Position numbers and translations under genes: made by a program. The notes below the pieces were generated by a model. It had not been told where the DNA came from. It saw nothing but the letters and a program-made list of their open reading frames with translations, and did not search any database. Positions 1-13,777 of a DNA stretch of 64,000 nt are shown piece after piece; positions within the stretch are counted from its first letter, which is position 1; every line of letters begins with the position of its first letter. The stretch comes from Karalla daura (Eukaryota > Chordata > Actinopteri > Chaetodontiformes > Leiognathidae): NCBI GenBank assembly GCA_029224185.1, contig CM055189.1, positions 23,473,055-23,537,054 of the forward strand, read 5' to 3'.

Positions 1-1295
1 GGCCCACGCTCACTGGAAAAAGCGATCCCGAGGCCGGCTGTGGCCCCGGAGCTGAGATATTAACCCTCGCCGAAAGTGAAAAAAACGACCACCCCGGACC
101 TGTCGTTTTGGCCAAGATCCCAACCCCGAGCGAGCGAGCCCAAACCCACCATTTGGGGTGTGAGCCGCCTCCGGGGTGGCCCACGCTCACTGGAAAAAGC
201 AATCCAGAGGCCGGCTGTGGCCCCGGAGCTGAGATATTAACCCTCGCCGAAAGTGAAAAAAACGACCACCCCGGACCTGTCGTTTCGGCCGGGATCCCGA
301 CCCCGAGCGAGCGAGCCCAAACCCACCATTTGGGGTGTGAGCCGCCTCGGGGGTGGCCCACGCTCACTGGAAAAAGCAATCCCGAGGCCGGCTGTGGCCC
401 CGGAGCTGAGATATTAACCCTCGCCGAAAGTGAAAAAAACGACCACCCCGGACCTGTCGTTTTGGCCGAGATCCCGACCCCGAGCGAGCGAGCCCAAACC
501 CACGATTTGGGGTGTGAGCCGCCTCCGGGGTGGCCCACGCTCACTGGAAAAAGCGATCCCGAGGCCGGCTGTGGCCCCGGAGCTGAGATATTAACCCTCG
601 CCGAAAGTGAAAAAAACGACCACCCCGGACCTGTCGTTTTGGCCGAGATCCCGACCCCGAGCGAGCGAGCCCAAACCCACCATTTGGGGTGTGAGCCGCC
701 TCCGGGGTGGCCCACGCTCACTGGAAAAAGCGATCCCGAGGCCGGCTGTGGCCCCGGAGCTGAGATATTAACCCTCGCCGAAAGTGAAAAAAACGACCAC
801 CCCGGACCTGTCGTTTCGGCCGAGATCCCGACCCCGAGCGAGCGAGCCCAAACCCACGATGTGGGCAGTGAGCCGCCTCCGGGGTGGCCCACGCTCACTG
901 GAAAAAGCAATCCAGAGGCCGGCTGTGGCCCCGGAGCTGAGATATTAACCCTCGCCGAAAGTGAAAAAAACGACCACCCCGGACCTGTCGTTTCGGCCGA
1001 GATCCCGACCCCGAGCGAGCGAGCCCAAACCCACGATTTGGGGTGTGAGCCGCCTCCGGGGTGGCCCACGCTCACTGGAAAAAGCGATCCCGAGGCCGGC
1101 TGTGGCCCCGGAGCTGAGATATTAACCCTCGCCGAAAGTGAAAAAAACGACCACCCCGGACCTGTCGTTTCGGCCGGGATCCCGACCCCGAGCGAGCGAG
1201 CCCAAACCCACGATTTGGGGTGTGAGCCGCCTCCGGGGTGGCCCACGCTCACTGGAAAAAGCAATCCCGAGGCCGGCTGTGGCCCCGGAGCTTAG
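1..1295. repeat. Satellite higher-order block, copy of 4248-5542
   Basis: The order of variant monomers here is repeated about 4247 bases downstream (24 x 177 minus 1). Both stretches include the rare monomer with cctcgggggtgg, the one with cgatgtgggcagtg, and the closing cttagat variant. The one-base deficit is explained by a monomer lacking one base between the copies (near 2037). Confidence 0.8.
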
Positions 1296-3591
1296 ATATT
1301 AACCCTCGCCGAAAGTGAAAAAAACGACCACCCCGGACCTGTCGTTTCGGCCGGGATCCCGACCCCGCGCGAGCGAGCCCAAACCCACGATTTGGGGTGT
1401 GAGCCGCCTCCGGGGTGGCCCACGCTCACTGGAAAAAGCGATCCCGAGGCCGGCTGTGGCCCCGGAGCTGAGATATTAACCCTCGCCGAAAGTGAAAAAA
1501 ACGACCACCCCGGACCTGTCGTTTCGGCCGGGATCCCGACCCCGCGCGAGCGAGCCCAAACCCACGATTTGGGGTGTGAGCCGCCTCCGGGGTGGCCCAC
1601 GCTCACTGGAAAAAGCGATCCCGAGGCCGGCTGTGGCCCCGGAGCTGAGATATTAACCCTCGCCGAAAGTGAAAAAAACGACCACCCCGGACCTGTCGTT
1701 TCGGCCGGGATCCCGACCCCGCGCGAGCGAGCCCAAACCCACGATTTGGGGTGTGAGCCGCCTCCGGGGTGGCCCACGCTCACTGGAAAAAGCGATCCCG
1801 AGGCCGGCTGTGGCCCCGGAGCTGAGATATTAACCCTCGCCGAAAGTGAAAAAAACGACCACCCCGGACCTGTCGTTTTGGCCGAGATCCCGACCCCGAG
1901 CGAGCGAGCCCAAACCCACGATGTGGGGTGTGAGCCGCCTCCGGGGTGGCCCACGCTCACTGGAAAAAGCAATCCCGAGGCCGGCTGTGGCCCCGGAGCT
2001 GAGATATTAACCCTCGCCGAAAGTGAAAAAAACGACCAGCCGGACCTGTCGTTTCGGCCGGGATCCCGACCCCGAGCGAGCGAGCCCAAACCCACGATGT
2101 GGGGTGTGAGCCGCCTCCGGGGTGGCCCACGCTCACTGGAAAAAGCAATCCCGAGGCCCGCTGTGGCCCCGGAGCTGAGATATTAACCCTCGCCGAAAGT
2201 GAAAAAAACGACCACCCCGGACCTGTCGTTTTGGCCGAGATCCCGACCCCGAGCGAGCGAGCCCAAACCCACGATGTGGGCTGTGAGCCGCCTCCGGGGT
2301 GGCCCACGCTCACTGGAAAAAGCAATCCCGAGGCCGGCTGTGGCCCCGGAGCTGAGATATTAACCCTCGCCGAAAGTGAAAAAAACGACCACCCCGGACC
2401 TGTCGTTTCGGCCGGGATCCCGACCCCGCGCGAGCGAGCCCAAACCCACGATTTGGGGTGTGAGCCGCCTCCGGGGTGGCCCACGCTCACTGGAAAAAGC
2501 GATCCCGAGGCCGGCTGTGGCCCCGGAGCTGAGATATTAACCCTCGCCGAAAGTGAAAAAAACGACCACCCCGGACCTGTCGTTTTGGCCGAGATCCCGA
2601 CCCCGAGCGAGCGAGCCCAAACCCACGATGTGGGGTGTGAGCCGCCTCCGGGGTGGCCCACGCTCACTGGAAAAAGCAATCCCGAGGCCGGCTGTGGCCC
2701 CGGAGCTGAGATATTAACCCTCGCCGAAAGTGAAAAAAACGACCACCCCGGACCTGTCGTTTCGGCCGGGATCCCGACCCCGAGCGAGCGAGCCCAAACC
2801 CACGATGTGGGGTGTGAGCCGCCTTCGGGGTGGCCCACGCTCACTGGAAAAAGCAATCCCGAGGCCCGCTGTGGCCCCGGAGCTGAGATATTAACCCTCG
2901 CCGAAAGTGAAAAAAACGACCACCCCGGACCTGTCGTTTCGGCCGGGATCCCGACCCCGAGCGAGCGAGCCCAAACCCACGATTTGGGGTGTGAGCCGCC
3001 TCCGGGGTGGCCCACGCTCACTGGAAAAAGCGATCCCGAGGCCGGCTGTGGCCCCGGAGCTGAGATATTAACCCTCGCCGAAAGTGAAAAAAACGACCAC
3101 CCCGGACCTGTCGTTTTGGCCAAGATCCCAACCCCGAGCGAGCGAGCCCAAACCCACCATTTGGGGTGTGAGCCGCCTCCGGGGTGGCCCACTCACACTG
3201 GAAAATGCAATCCCGAGGCCGGCTGTGGCCCCGGAGCTGAGATATTAACCCTCGCCGAAAGTGAAAAAAACGACCACCCCGGACCTGTCGTTTTGGCCGA
3301 GATCCCGACCCCGAGCGAGCGAGCCCAAACCCACCATTTGGGGTGTGAGCCGCCTCCGGGGTGGCCCACGCTCACTGGAAAAAGCAATCCCGAGGCCGGC
3401 TGTGGCCCCGGAGCTGAGATATTAACCCTCGCCGAAAGTGAAAAAAACGACCACCCCGGACCTGTCGTTTCGGCCGGGATCCCGACCCCGCGCGAGCGAG
3501 CCCAAACCCACGATTTGGGGTGTGAGCCGCCTCCGGGGTGGCCCACGCTCACTGGAAAAAGCAATCCCGAGGCCGGCTGTGGCCCCGGAGC

Positions 3592-6343
3592 TTAGATATT
3601 AACCCTCGCCGAAAGTGAAAAAAACGACCACCCCGGACCTGTCGTTTCGGCCGGGATCCCGACCCCGAGCGAGCGAGCCCAAACCCACGATTTGGGGTGT
3701 GAGCCGCCTCCGGGGTGGCCCACTCTCACTGGAAAATGCAATCCCGAGGCCGGCTGTGGCCCCGGAGCTGAGATATTAACCCTCGCCGAAAGTGAAAAAA
3801 ACGACCACCCCGGACCTGTCGTTTTGGCCGAGATCCCGACCCCGAGCGAGCGAGCCCAAACCCACCATTTGGGGTGTGAGCCGCCTCCGGGGTGGCCCAC
3901 GCTCACTGGAAAAAGCAATCCCGAGGCCGGCTGTGGCCCCGGAGCTGAGATATTAACCCTCGCCGAAAGTGAAAAAAACGACCACCCCGGACCTGTCGTT
4001 TCGGCCGGGATCCCGACCCCGCGCGAGCGAGCCCAAACCCACGATTTGGGGTGTGAGCCGCCTCCGGGGTGGCCCACGCTCACTGGAAAAAGCAATCCCG
4101 AGGCCGGCTGTGGCCCCGGAGCTGAGATATTAACCCTCGCCGAAAGTGAAAAAAACGACCACCCCGGACCTGTCGTTTCGGCCGGGATCCCGACCCCGAG
4201 CGAGCGAGCCCAAACCCACCATTTGGGGTGTGAGCCGCCTCCGGGGTGGCCCACGCTCACTGGAAAAAGCAATCCAGAGGCCGGCTGTGGCCCCGGAGCT
4301 GAGATATTAACCCTCGCCGAAAGTGAAAAAAACGACCACCCCGGACCTGTCGTTTCGGCCGGGATCCCGACCCCGAGCGAGCGAGCCCAAACCCACCATT
4401 TGGGGTGTGAGCCGCCTCCGGGGTGGCCCACGCTCACTGGAAAAAGCAATCCAGAGGCCGGCTGTGGCCCCGGAGCTGAGATATTAACCCTCGCCGAAAG
4501 TGAAAAAAACGACCACCCCGGACCTGTCGTTTCGGCCGGGATCCCGACCCCGAGCGAGCGAGCCCAAACCCACCATTTGGGGTGTGAGCCGCCTCGGGGG
4601 TGGCCCACGCTCACTGGAAAAAGCAATCCCGAGGCCGGCTGTGGCCCCGGAGCTGAGATATTAACCCTCGCCGAAAGTGAAAAAAACGACCACCCCGGAC
4701 CTGTCGTTTTGGCCGAGATCCCGACCCCGAGCGAGCGAGCCCAAACCCACGATTTGGGGTGTGAGCCGCCTCCGGGGTGGCCCACGCTCACTGGAAAAAG
4801 CGATCCCGAGGCCGGCTGTGGCCCCGGAGCTGAGATATTAACCCTCGCCGAAAGTGAAAAAAACGACCACCCCGGACCTGTCGTTTTGGCCGAGATCCCG
4901 ACCCCGAGCGAGCGAGCCCAAACCCACCATTTGGGGTGTGAGCCGCCTCCGGGGTGGCCCACGCTCACTGGAAAAAGCGATCCCGAGGCCGGCTGTGGCC
5001 CCGGAGCTGAGATATTAACCCTCGCCGAAAGTGAAAAAAACGACCACCCCGGACCTGTCGTTTCGGCCGAGATCCCGACCCCGAGCGAGCGAGCCCAAAC
5101 CCACGATGTGGGCAGTGAGCCGCCTCCGGGGTGGCCCACGCTCACTGGAAAAAGCAATCCAGAGGCCGGCTGTGGCCCCGGAGCTGAGATATTAACCCTC
5201 GCCGAAAGTGAAAAAAACGACCACCCCGGACCTGTCGTTTCGGCCGAGATCCCGACCCCGAGCGAGCGAGCCCAAACCCACGATTTGGGGTGTGAGCCGC
5301 CTCCGGGGTGGCCCACGCTCACTGGAAAAAGCGATCCCGAGGCCGGCTGTGGCCCCGGAGCTGAGATATTAACCCTCGCCGAAAGTGAAAAAAACGACCA
5401 CCCCGGACCTGTCGTTTCGGCCGGGATCCCGACCCCGAGCGAGCGAGCCCAAACCCACGATTTGGGGTGTGAGCCGCCTCCGGGGTGGCCCACGCTCACT
5501 GGAAAAAGCAATCCCGAGGCCGGCTGTGGCCCCGGAGCTTAGATATTAACCCTCGCCGAAAGTGAAAAAAACGACCACCCCGGACCTGTCGTTTCGGCCG
5601 GGATCCCGACCCCGCGCGAGCGAGCCCAAACCCACGATTTGGGGTGTGAGCCGCCTCCGGGGTGGCCCACGCTCACTGGAAAAAGCGATCCCGAGGCCGG
5701 CTGTGGCCCCGGAGCTGAGATATTAACCCTCGCCGAAAGTGAAAAAAACGACCACCCCGGACCTGTCGTTTCGGCCGGGATCCCGACCCCGCGCGAGCGA
5801 GCCCAAACCCACGATTTGGGGTGTGAGCCGCCTCCGGGGTGGCCCACGCTCACTGGAAAAAGCGATCCCGAGGCCGGCTGTGGCCCCGGAGCTGAGATAT
5901 TAACCCTCGCCGAAAGTGAAAAAAACGACCACCCCGGACCTGTCGTTTCGGCCGGGATCCCGACCCCGCGCGAGCGAGCCCAAACCCACGATTTGGGGTG
6001 TGAGCCGCCTCCGGGGTGGCCCACGCTCACTGGAAAAAGCGATCCCGAGGCCGGCTGTGGCCCCGGAGCTGAGATATTAACCCTCGCCGAAAGTGAAAAA
6101 AACGACCACCCCGGACCTGTCGTTTTGGCCGAGATCCCGACCCCGAGCGAGCGAGCCCAAACCCACGATGTGGGGTGTGAGCCGCCTCCGGGGTGGCCCA
6201 CGCTCACTGGAAAAAGCAATCCCGAGGCCGGCTGTGGCCCCGGAGCTGAGATATTAACCCTCGCCGAAAGTGAAAAAAACGACCAGCCGGACCTGTCGTT
6301 TCGGCCGGGATCCCGACCCCGAGCGAGCGAGCCCAAACCCACG
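3592..6343. repeat. Satellite higher-order block, first copy (offset 3893)
   Basis: This stretch and 7485-10236 carry the same succession of monomer variants, and their conceptual translations on both strands match over more than 600 codons. The offset of 3893 equals 22 x 177 minus 1. After about 6343 the two copies diverge in monomer order. Confidence 0.85.
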
Positions 6344-7484
6344 ATTTGGGGTGTGAGCCGCCTCCGGGGTGGCCCACGCTCACTGGAAAAAGCGATCCCG
6401 AGGCCGGCTGTGGCCCCGGAGCTGAGATATTAACCCTCGCCGAAAGTGAAAAAAACGACCACCCCGGACCTGTCGTTTTGGCCGAGATCCCGACCCCGAG
6501 CGAGCGAGCCCAAACCCACGATGTGGGGTGTGAGCCGCCTCCGGGGTGGCCCACGCTCACTGGAAAAAGCAATCCCGAGGCCGGCTGTGGCCCCGGAGCT
6601 GAGATATTAACCCTCGCCGAAAGTGAAAAAAACGACCACCCCGGACCTGTCGTTTCGGCCGGGATCCCGACCCCGAGCGAGCGAGCCCAAACCCACGATG
6701 TGGGGTGTGAGCCGCCTTCGGGGTGGCCCACGCTCACTGGAAAAAGCAATCCCGAGGCCCGCTGTGGCCCCGGAGCTGAGATATTAACCCTCGCCGAAAG
6801 TGAAAAAAACGACCACCCCGGACCTGTCGTTTCGGCCGGGATCCCGACCCCGAGCGAGCGAGCCCAAACCCACGATTTGGGGTGTGAGCCGCCTCCGGGG
6901 TGGCCCACGCTCACTGGAAAAAGCGATCCCGAGGCCGGCTGTGGCCCCGGAGCTGAGATATTAACCCTCGCCGAAAGTGAAAAAAACGACCACCCCGGAC
7001 CTGTCGTTTTGGCCAAGATCCCAACCCCGAGCGAGCGAGCCCAAACCCACCATTTGGGGTGTGAGCCGCCTCCGGGGTGGCCCACTCACACTGGAAAATG
7101 CAATCCCGAGGCCGGCTGTGGCCCCGGAGCTGAGATATTAACCCTCGCCGAAAGTGAAAAAAACGACCACCCCGGACCTGTCGTTTTGGCCGAGATCCCG
7201 ACCCCGAGCGAGCGAGCCCAAACCCACCATTTGGGGTGTGAGCCGCCTCCGGGGTGGCCCACGCTCACTGGAAAAAGCAATCCCGAGGCCGGCTGTGGCC
7301 CCGGAGCTGAGATATTAACCCTCGCCGAAAGTGAAAAAAACGACCACCCCGGACCTGTCGTTTCGGCCGGGATCCCGACCCCGCGCGAGCGAGCCCAAAC
7401 CCACGATTTGGGGTGTGAGCCGCCTCCGGGGTGGCCCACGCTCACTGGAAAAAGCAATCCCGAGGCCGGCTGTGGCCCCGGAGC

Positions 7485-10236
7485 TTAGATATTAACCCTC
7501 GCCGAAAGTGAAAAAAACGACCACCCCGGACCTGTCGTTTCGGCCGGGATCCCGACCCCGAGCGAGCGAGCCCAAACCCACGATTTGGGGTGTGAGCCGC
7601 CTCCGGGGTGGCCCACTCTCACTGGAAAATGCAATCCCGAGGCCGGCTGTGGCCCCGGAGCTGAGATATTAACCCTCGCCGAAAGTGAAAAAAACGACCA
7701 CCCCGGACCTGTCGTTTTGGCCGAGATCCCGACCCCGAGCGAGCGAGCCCAAACCCACCATTTGGGGTGTGAGCCGCCTCCGGGGTGGCCCACGCTCACT
7801 GGAAAAAGCAATCCCGAGGCCGGCTGTGGCCCCGGAGCTGAGATATTAACCCTCGCCGAAAGTGAAAAAAACGACCACCCCGGACCTGTCGTTTCGGCCG
7901 GGATCCCGACCCCGCGCGAGCGAGCCCAAACCCACGATTTGGGGTGTGAGCCGCCTCCGGGGTGGCCCACGCTCACTGGAAAAAGCAATCCCGAGGCCGG
8001 CTGTGGCCCCGGAGCTGAGATATTAACCCTCGCCGAAAGTGAAAAAAACGACCACCCCGGACCTGTCGTTTCGGCCGGGATCCCGACCCCGAGCGAGCGA
8101 GCCCAAACCCACCATTTGGGGTGTGAGCCGCCTCCGGGGTGGCCCACGCTCACTGGAAAAAGCAATCCAGAGGCCGGCTGTGGCCCCGGAGCTGAGATAT
8201 TAACCCTCGCCGAAAGTGAAAAAAACGACCACCCCGGACCTGTCGTTTCGGCCGGGATCCCGACCCCGAGCGAGCGAGCCCAAACCCACCATTTGGGGTG
8301 TGAGCCGCCTCCGGGGTGGCCCACGCTCACTGGAAAAAGCAATCCAGAGGCCGGCTGTGGCCCCGGAGCTGAGATATTAACCCTCGCCGAAAGTGAAAAA
8401 AACGACCACCCCGGACCTGTCGTTTCGGCCGGGATCCCGACCCCGAGCGAGCGAGCCCAAACCCACCATTTGGGGTGTGAGCCGCCTCGGGGGTGGCCCA
8501 CGCTCACTGGAAAAAGCAATCCCGAGGCCGGCTGTGGCCCCGGAGCTGAGATATTAACCCTCGCCGAAAGTGAAAAAAACGACCACCCCGGACCTGTCGT
8601 TTTGGCCGAGATCCCGACCCCGAGCGAGCGAGCCCAAACCCACGATTTGGGGTGTGAGCCGCCTCCGGGGTGGCCCACGCTCACTGGAAAAAGCGATCCC
8701 GAGGCCGGCTGTGGCCCCGGAGCTGAGATATTAACCCTCGCCGAAAGTGAAAAAAACGACCACCCCGGACCTGTCGTTTTGGCCGAGATCCCGACCCCGA
8801 GCGAGCGAGCCCAAACCCACCATTTGGGGTGTGAGCCGCCTCCGGGGTGGCCCACGCTCACTGGAAAAAGCGATCCCGAGGCCGGCTGTGGCCCCGGAGC
8901 TGAGATATTAACCCTCGCCGAAAGTGAAAAAAACGACCACCCCGGACCTGTCGTTTCGGCCGAGATCCCGACCCCGAGCGAGCGAGCCCAAACCCACGAT
9001 GTGGGCAGTGAGCCGCCTCCGGGGTGGCCCACGCTCACTGGAAAAAGCAATCCAGAGGCCGGCTGTGGCCCCGGAGCTGAGATATTAACCCTCGCCGAAA
9101 GTGAAAAAAACGACCACCCCGGACCTGTCGTTTCGGCCGAGATCCCGACCCCGAGCGAGCGAGCCCAAACCCACGATTTGGGGTGTGAGCCGCCTCCGGG
9201 GTGGCCCACGCTCACTGGAAAAAGCGATCCCGAGGCCGGCTGTGGCCCCGGAGCTGAGATATTAACCCTCGCCGAAAGTGAAAAAAACGACCACCCCGGA
9301 CCTGTCGTTTCGGCCGGGATCCCGACCCCGAGCGAGCGAGCCCAAACCCACGATTTGGGGTGTGAGCCGCCTCCGGGGTGGCCCACGCTCACTGGAAAAA
9401 GCAATCCCGAGGCCGGCTGTGGCCCCGGAGCTTAGATATTAACCCTCGCCGAAAGTGAAAAAAACGACCACCCCGGACCTGTCGTTTCGGCCGGGATCCC
9501 GACCCCGCGCGAGCGAGCCCAAACCCACGATTTGGGGTGTGAGCCGCCTCCGGGGTGGCCCACGCTCACTGGAAAAAGCGATCCCGAGGCCGGCTGTGGC
9601 CCCGGAGCTGAGATATTAACCCTCGCCGAAAGTGAAAAAAACGACCACCCCGGACCTGTCGTTTCGGCCGGGATCCCGACCCCGCGCGAGCGAGCCCAAA
9701 CCCACGATTTGGGGTGTGAGCCGCCTCCGGGGTGGCCCACGCTCACTGGAAAAAGCGATCCCGAGGCCGGCTGTGGCCCCGGAGCTGAGATATTAACCCT
9801 CGCCGAAAGTGAAAAAAACGACCACCCCGGACCTGTCGTTTCGGCCGGGATCCCGACCCCGCGCGAGCGAGCCCAAACCCACGATTTGGGGTGTGAGCCG
9901 CCTCCGGGGTGGCCCACGCTCACTGGAAAAAGCGATCCCGAGGCCGGCTGTGGCCCCGGAGCTGAGATATTAACCCTCGCCGAAAGTGAAAAAAACGACC
10001 ACCCCGGACCTGTCGTTTTGGCCGAGATCCCGACCCCGAGCGAGCGAGCCCAAACCCACGATGTGGGGTGTGAGCCGCCTCCGGGGTGGCCCACGCTCAC
10101 TGGAAAAAGCAATCCCGAGGCCGGCTGTGGCCCCGGAGCTGAGATATTAACCCTCGCCGAAAGTGAAAAAAACGACCAGCCGGACCTGTCGTTTCGGCCG
10201 GGATCCCGACCCCGAGCGAGCGAGCCCAAACCCACG
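7485..10236. repeat. Satellite higher-order block, second copy (offset 3893)
   Basis: Second copy of the 3592-6343 block with the same variant monomers. The following stretch (about 10239-11377) instead resembles the monomers after 2099 and 12185, so the block boundary lies near 10236. Confidence 0.85.
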
Positions 10237-11377
10237 ATGTGGGGTGTGAGCCGCCTCCGGGGTGGCCCACGCTCACTGGAAAAAGCAATCCCGAGGCCCG
10301 CTGTGGCCCCGGAGCTGAGATATTAACCCTCGCCGAAAGTGAAAAAAACGACCACCCCGGACCTGTCGTTTTGGCCGAGATCCCGACCCCGAGCGAGCGA
10401 GCCCAAACCCACGATGTGGGCTGTGAGCCGCCTCCGGGGTGGCCCACGCTCACTGGAAAAAGCAATCCCGAGGCCGGCTGTGGCCCCGGAGCTGAGATAT
10501 TAACCCTCGCCGAAAGTGAAAAAAACGACCACCCCGGACCTGTCGTTTCGGCCGGGATCCCGACCCCGCGCGAGCGAGCCCAAACCCACGATTTGGGGTG
10601 TGAGCCGCCTCCGGGGTGGCCCACGCTCACTGGAAAAAGCGATCCCGAGGCCGGCTGTGGCCCCGGAGCTGAGATATTAACCCTCGCCGAAAGTGAAAAA
10701 AACGACCACCCCGGACCTGTCGTTTTGGCCGAGATCCCGACCCCGAGCGAGCGAGCCCAAACCCACGATGTGGGGTGTGAGCCGCCTCCGGGGTGGCCCA
10801 CGCTCACTGGAAAAAGCAATCCCGAGGCCGGCTGTGGCCCCGGAGCTGAGATATTAACCCTCGCCGAAAGTGAAAAAAACGACCACCCCGGACCTGTCGT
10901 TTCGGCCGGGATCCCGACCCCGAGCGAGCGAGCCCAAACCCACGATGTGGGCAGTGAGCCGCCTCCGGGGTGGCCCACGCTCACTGGAAAAAGCAATCCA
11001 GAGGCCGGCTGTGGCCCCGGAGCTGAGATATTAACCCTCGCCGAAAGTGAAAAAAACGACCACCCCGGACCTGTCGTTTCGGCCGAGATCCCGACCCCGA
11101 GCGAGCGAGCCCAAACCCACGATTTGGGGTGTGAGCCGCCTCCGGGGTGGCCCACGCTCACTGGAAAAAGCGATCCCGAGGCCGGCTGTGGCCCCGGAGC
11201 TGAGATATTAACCCTCGCCGAAAGTGAAAAAAACGACCACCCCGGACCTGTCGTTTCGGCCGGGATCCCGACCCCGAGCGAGCGAGCCCAAACCCACGAT
11301 TTGGGGTGTGAGCCGCCTCCGGGGTGGCCCACGCTCACTGGAAAAAGCAATCCCGAGGCCGGCTGTGGCCCCGGAGC

Positions 11378-13776
11378 TTAGATATTAACCCTCGCCGAAA
11401 GTGAAAAAAACGACCACCCCGGACCTGTCGTTTCGGCCGGGATCCCGACCCCGCGCGAGCGAGCCCAAACCCACGATTTGGGGTGTGAGCCGCCTCCGGG
11501 GTGGCCCACGCTCACTGGAAAAAGCGATCCCGAGGCCGGCTGTGGCCCCGGAGCTGAGATATTAACCCTCGCCGAAAGTGAAAAAAACGACCACCCCGGA
11601 CCTGTCGTTTCGGCCGGGATCCCGACCCCGCGCGAGCGAGCCCAAACCCACGATTTGGGGTGTGAGCCGCCTCCGGGGTGGCCCACGCTCACTGGAAAAA
11701 GCGATCCCGAGGCCGGCTGTGGCCCCGGAGCTGAGATATTAACCCTCGCCGAAAGTGAAAAAAACGACCACCCCGGACCTGTCGTTTCGGCCGGGATCCC
11801 GACCCCGCGCGAGCGAGCCCAAACCCACGATTTGGGGTGTGAGCCGCCTCCGGGGTGGCCCACGCTCACTGGAAAAAGCGATCCCGAGGCCGGCTGTGGC
11901 CCCGGAGCTGAGATATTAACCCTCGCCGAAAGTGAAAAAAACGACCACCCCGGACCTGTCGTTTTGGCCGAGATCCCGACCCCGAGCGAGCGAGCCCAAA
12001 CCCACGATGTGGGGTGTGAGCCGCCTCCGGGGTGGCCCACGCTCACTGGAAAAAGCAATCCCGAGGCCGGCTGTGGCCCCGGAGCTGAGATATTAACCCT
12101 CGCCGAAAGTGAAAAAAACGACCAGCCGGACCTGTCGTTTCGGCCGGGATCCCGACCCCGAGCGAGCGAGCCCAAACCCACGATGTGGGGTGTGAGCCGC
12201 CTCCGGGGTGGCCCACGCTCACTGGAAAAAGCAATCCCGAGGCCCGCTGTGGCCCCGGAGCTGAGATATTAACCCTCGCCGAAAGTGAAAAAAACGACCA
12301 CCCCGGACCTGTCGTTTTGGCCGAGATCCCGACCCCGAGCGAGCGAGCCCAAACCCACGATGTGGGCTGTGAGCCGCCTCCGGGGTGGCCCACGCTCACT
12401 GGAAAAAGCAATCCCGAGGCCGGCTGTGGCCCCGGAGCTGAGATATTAACCCTCGCCGAAAGTGAAAAAAACGACCACCCCGGACCTGTCGTTTCGGCCG
12501 GGATCCCGACCCCGCGCGAGCGAGCCCAAACCCACGATTTGGGGTGTGAGCCGCCTCCGGGGTGGCCCACGCTCACTGGAAAAAGCGATCCCGAGGCCGG
12601 CTGTGGCCCCGGAGCTGAGATATTAACCCTCGCCGAAAGTGAAAAAAACGACCACCCCGGACCTGTCGTTTTGGCCGAGATCCCGACCCCGAGCGAGCGA
12701 GCCCAAACCCACGATGTGGGGTGTGAGCCGCCTCCGGGGTGGCCCACGCTCACTGGAAAAAGCAATCCCGAGGCCGGCTGTGGCCCCGGAGCTGAGATAT
12801 TAACCCTCGCCGAAAGTGAAAAAAACGACCACCCCGGACCTGTCGTTTCGGCCGGGATCCCGACCCCGAGCGAGCGAGCCCAAACCCACGATGTGGGGTG
12901 TGAGCCGCCTTCGGGGTGGCCCACGCTCACTGGAAAAAGCAATCCCGAGGCCCGCTGTGGCCCCGGAGCTGAGATATTAACCCTCGCCGAAAGTGAAAAA
13001 AACGACCACCCCGGACCTGTCGTTTCGGCCGGGATCCCGACCCCGAGCGAGCGAGCCCAAACCCACGATTTGGGGTGTGAGCCGCCTCCGGGGTGGCCCA
13101 CGCTCACTGGAAAAAGCGATCCCGAGGCCGGCTGTGGCCCCGGAGCTGAGATATTAACCCTCGCCGAAAGTGAAAAAAACGACCACCCCGGACCTGTCGT
13201 TTTGGCCAAGATCCCAACCCCGAGCGAGCGAGCCCAAACCCACCATTTGGGGTGTGAGCCGCCTCCGGGGTGGCCCACTCACACTGGAAAATGCAATCCC
13301 GAGGCCGGCTGTGGCCCCGGAGCTGAGATATTAACCCTCGCCGAAAGTGAAAAAAACGACCACCCCGGACCTGTCGTTTTGGCCGAGATCCCGACCCCGA
13401 GCGAGCGAGCCCAAACCCACCATTTGGGGTGTGAGCCGCCTCCGGGGTGGCCCACGCTCACTGGAAAAAGCAATCCCGAGGCCGGCTGTGGCCCCGGAGC
13501 TGAGATATTAACCCTCGCCGAAAGTGAAAAAAACGACCACCCCGGACCTGTCGTTTCGGCCGGGATCCCGACCCCGCGCGAGCGAGCCCAAACCCACGAT
13601 TTGGGGTGTGAGCCGCCTCCGGGGTGGCCCACGCTCACTGGAAAAAGCAATCCCGAGGCCGGCTGTGGCCCCGGAGCTTAGATATTAACCCTCGCCGAAA
13701 GTGAAAAAAACGACCACCCCGGACCTGTCGTTTCGGCCGGGATCCCGACCCCGAGCGAGCGAGCCCAAACCCACGA
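11378..13776. repeat. Satellite block duplicated from 1292-3690 (offset 10086)
   Basis: The monomer order from the cttagat variant at 11377 through the one-base-deleted monomer near 12121 to the cactcacactgg variant at 13277 reproduces 1292-3690. The offset of 10086 is 57 x 177 minus 3, and three one-base-deleted monomers lie in between. Confidence 0.8.
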
Positions 13777-13777
13777 T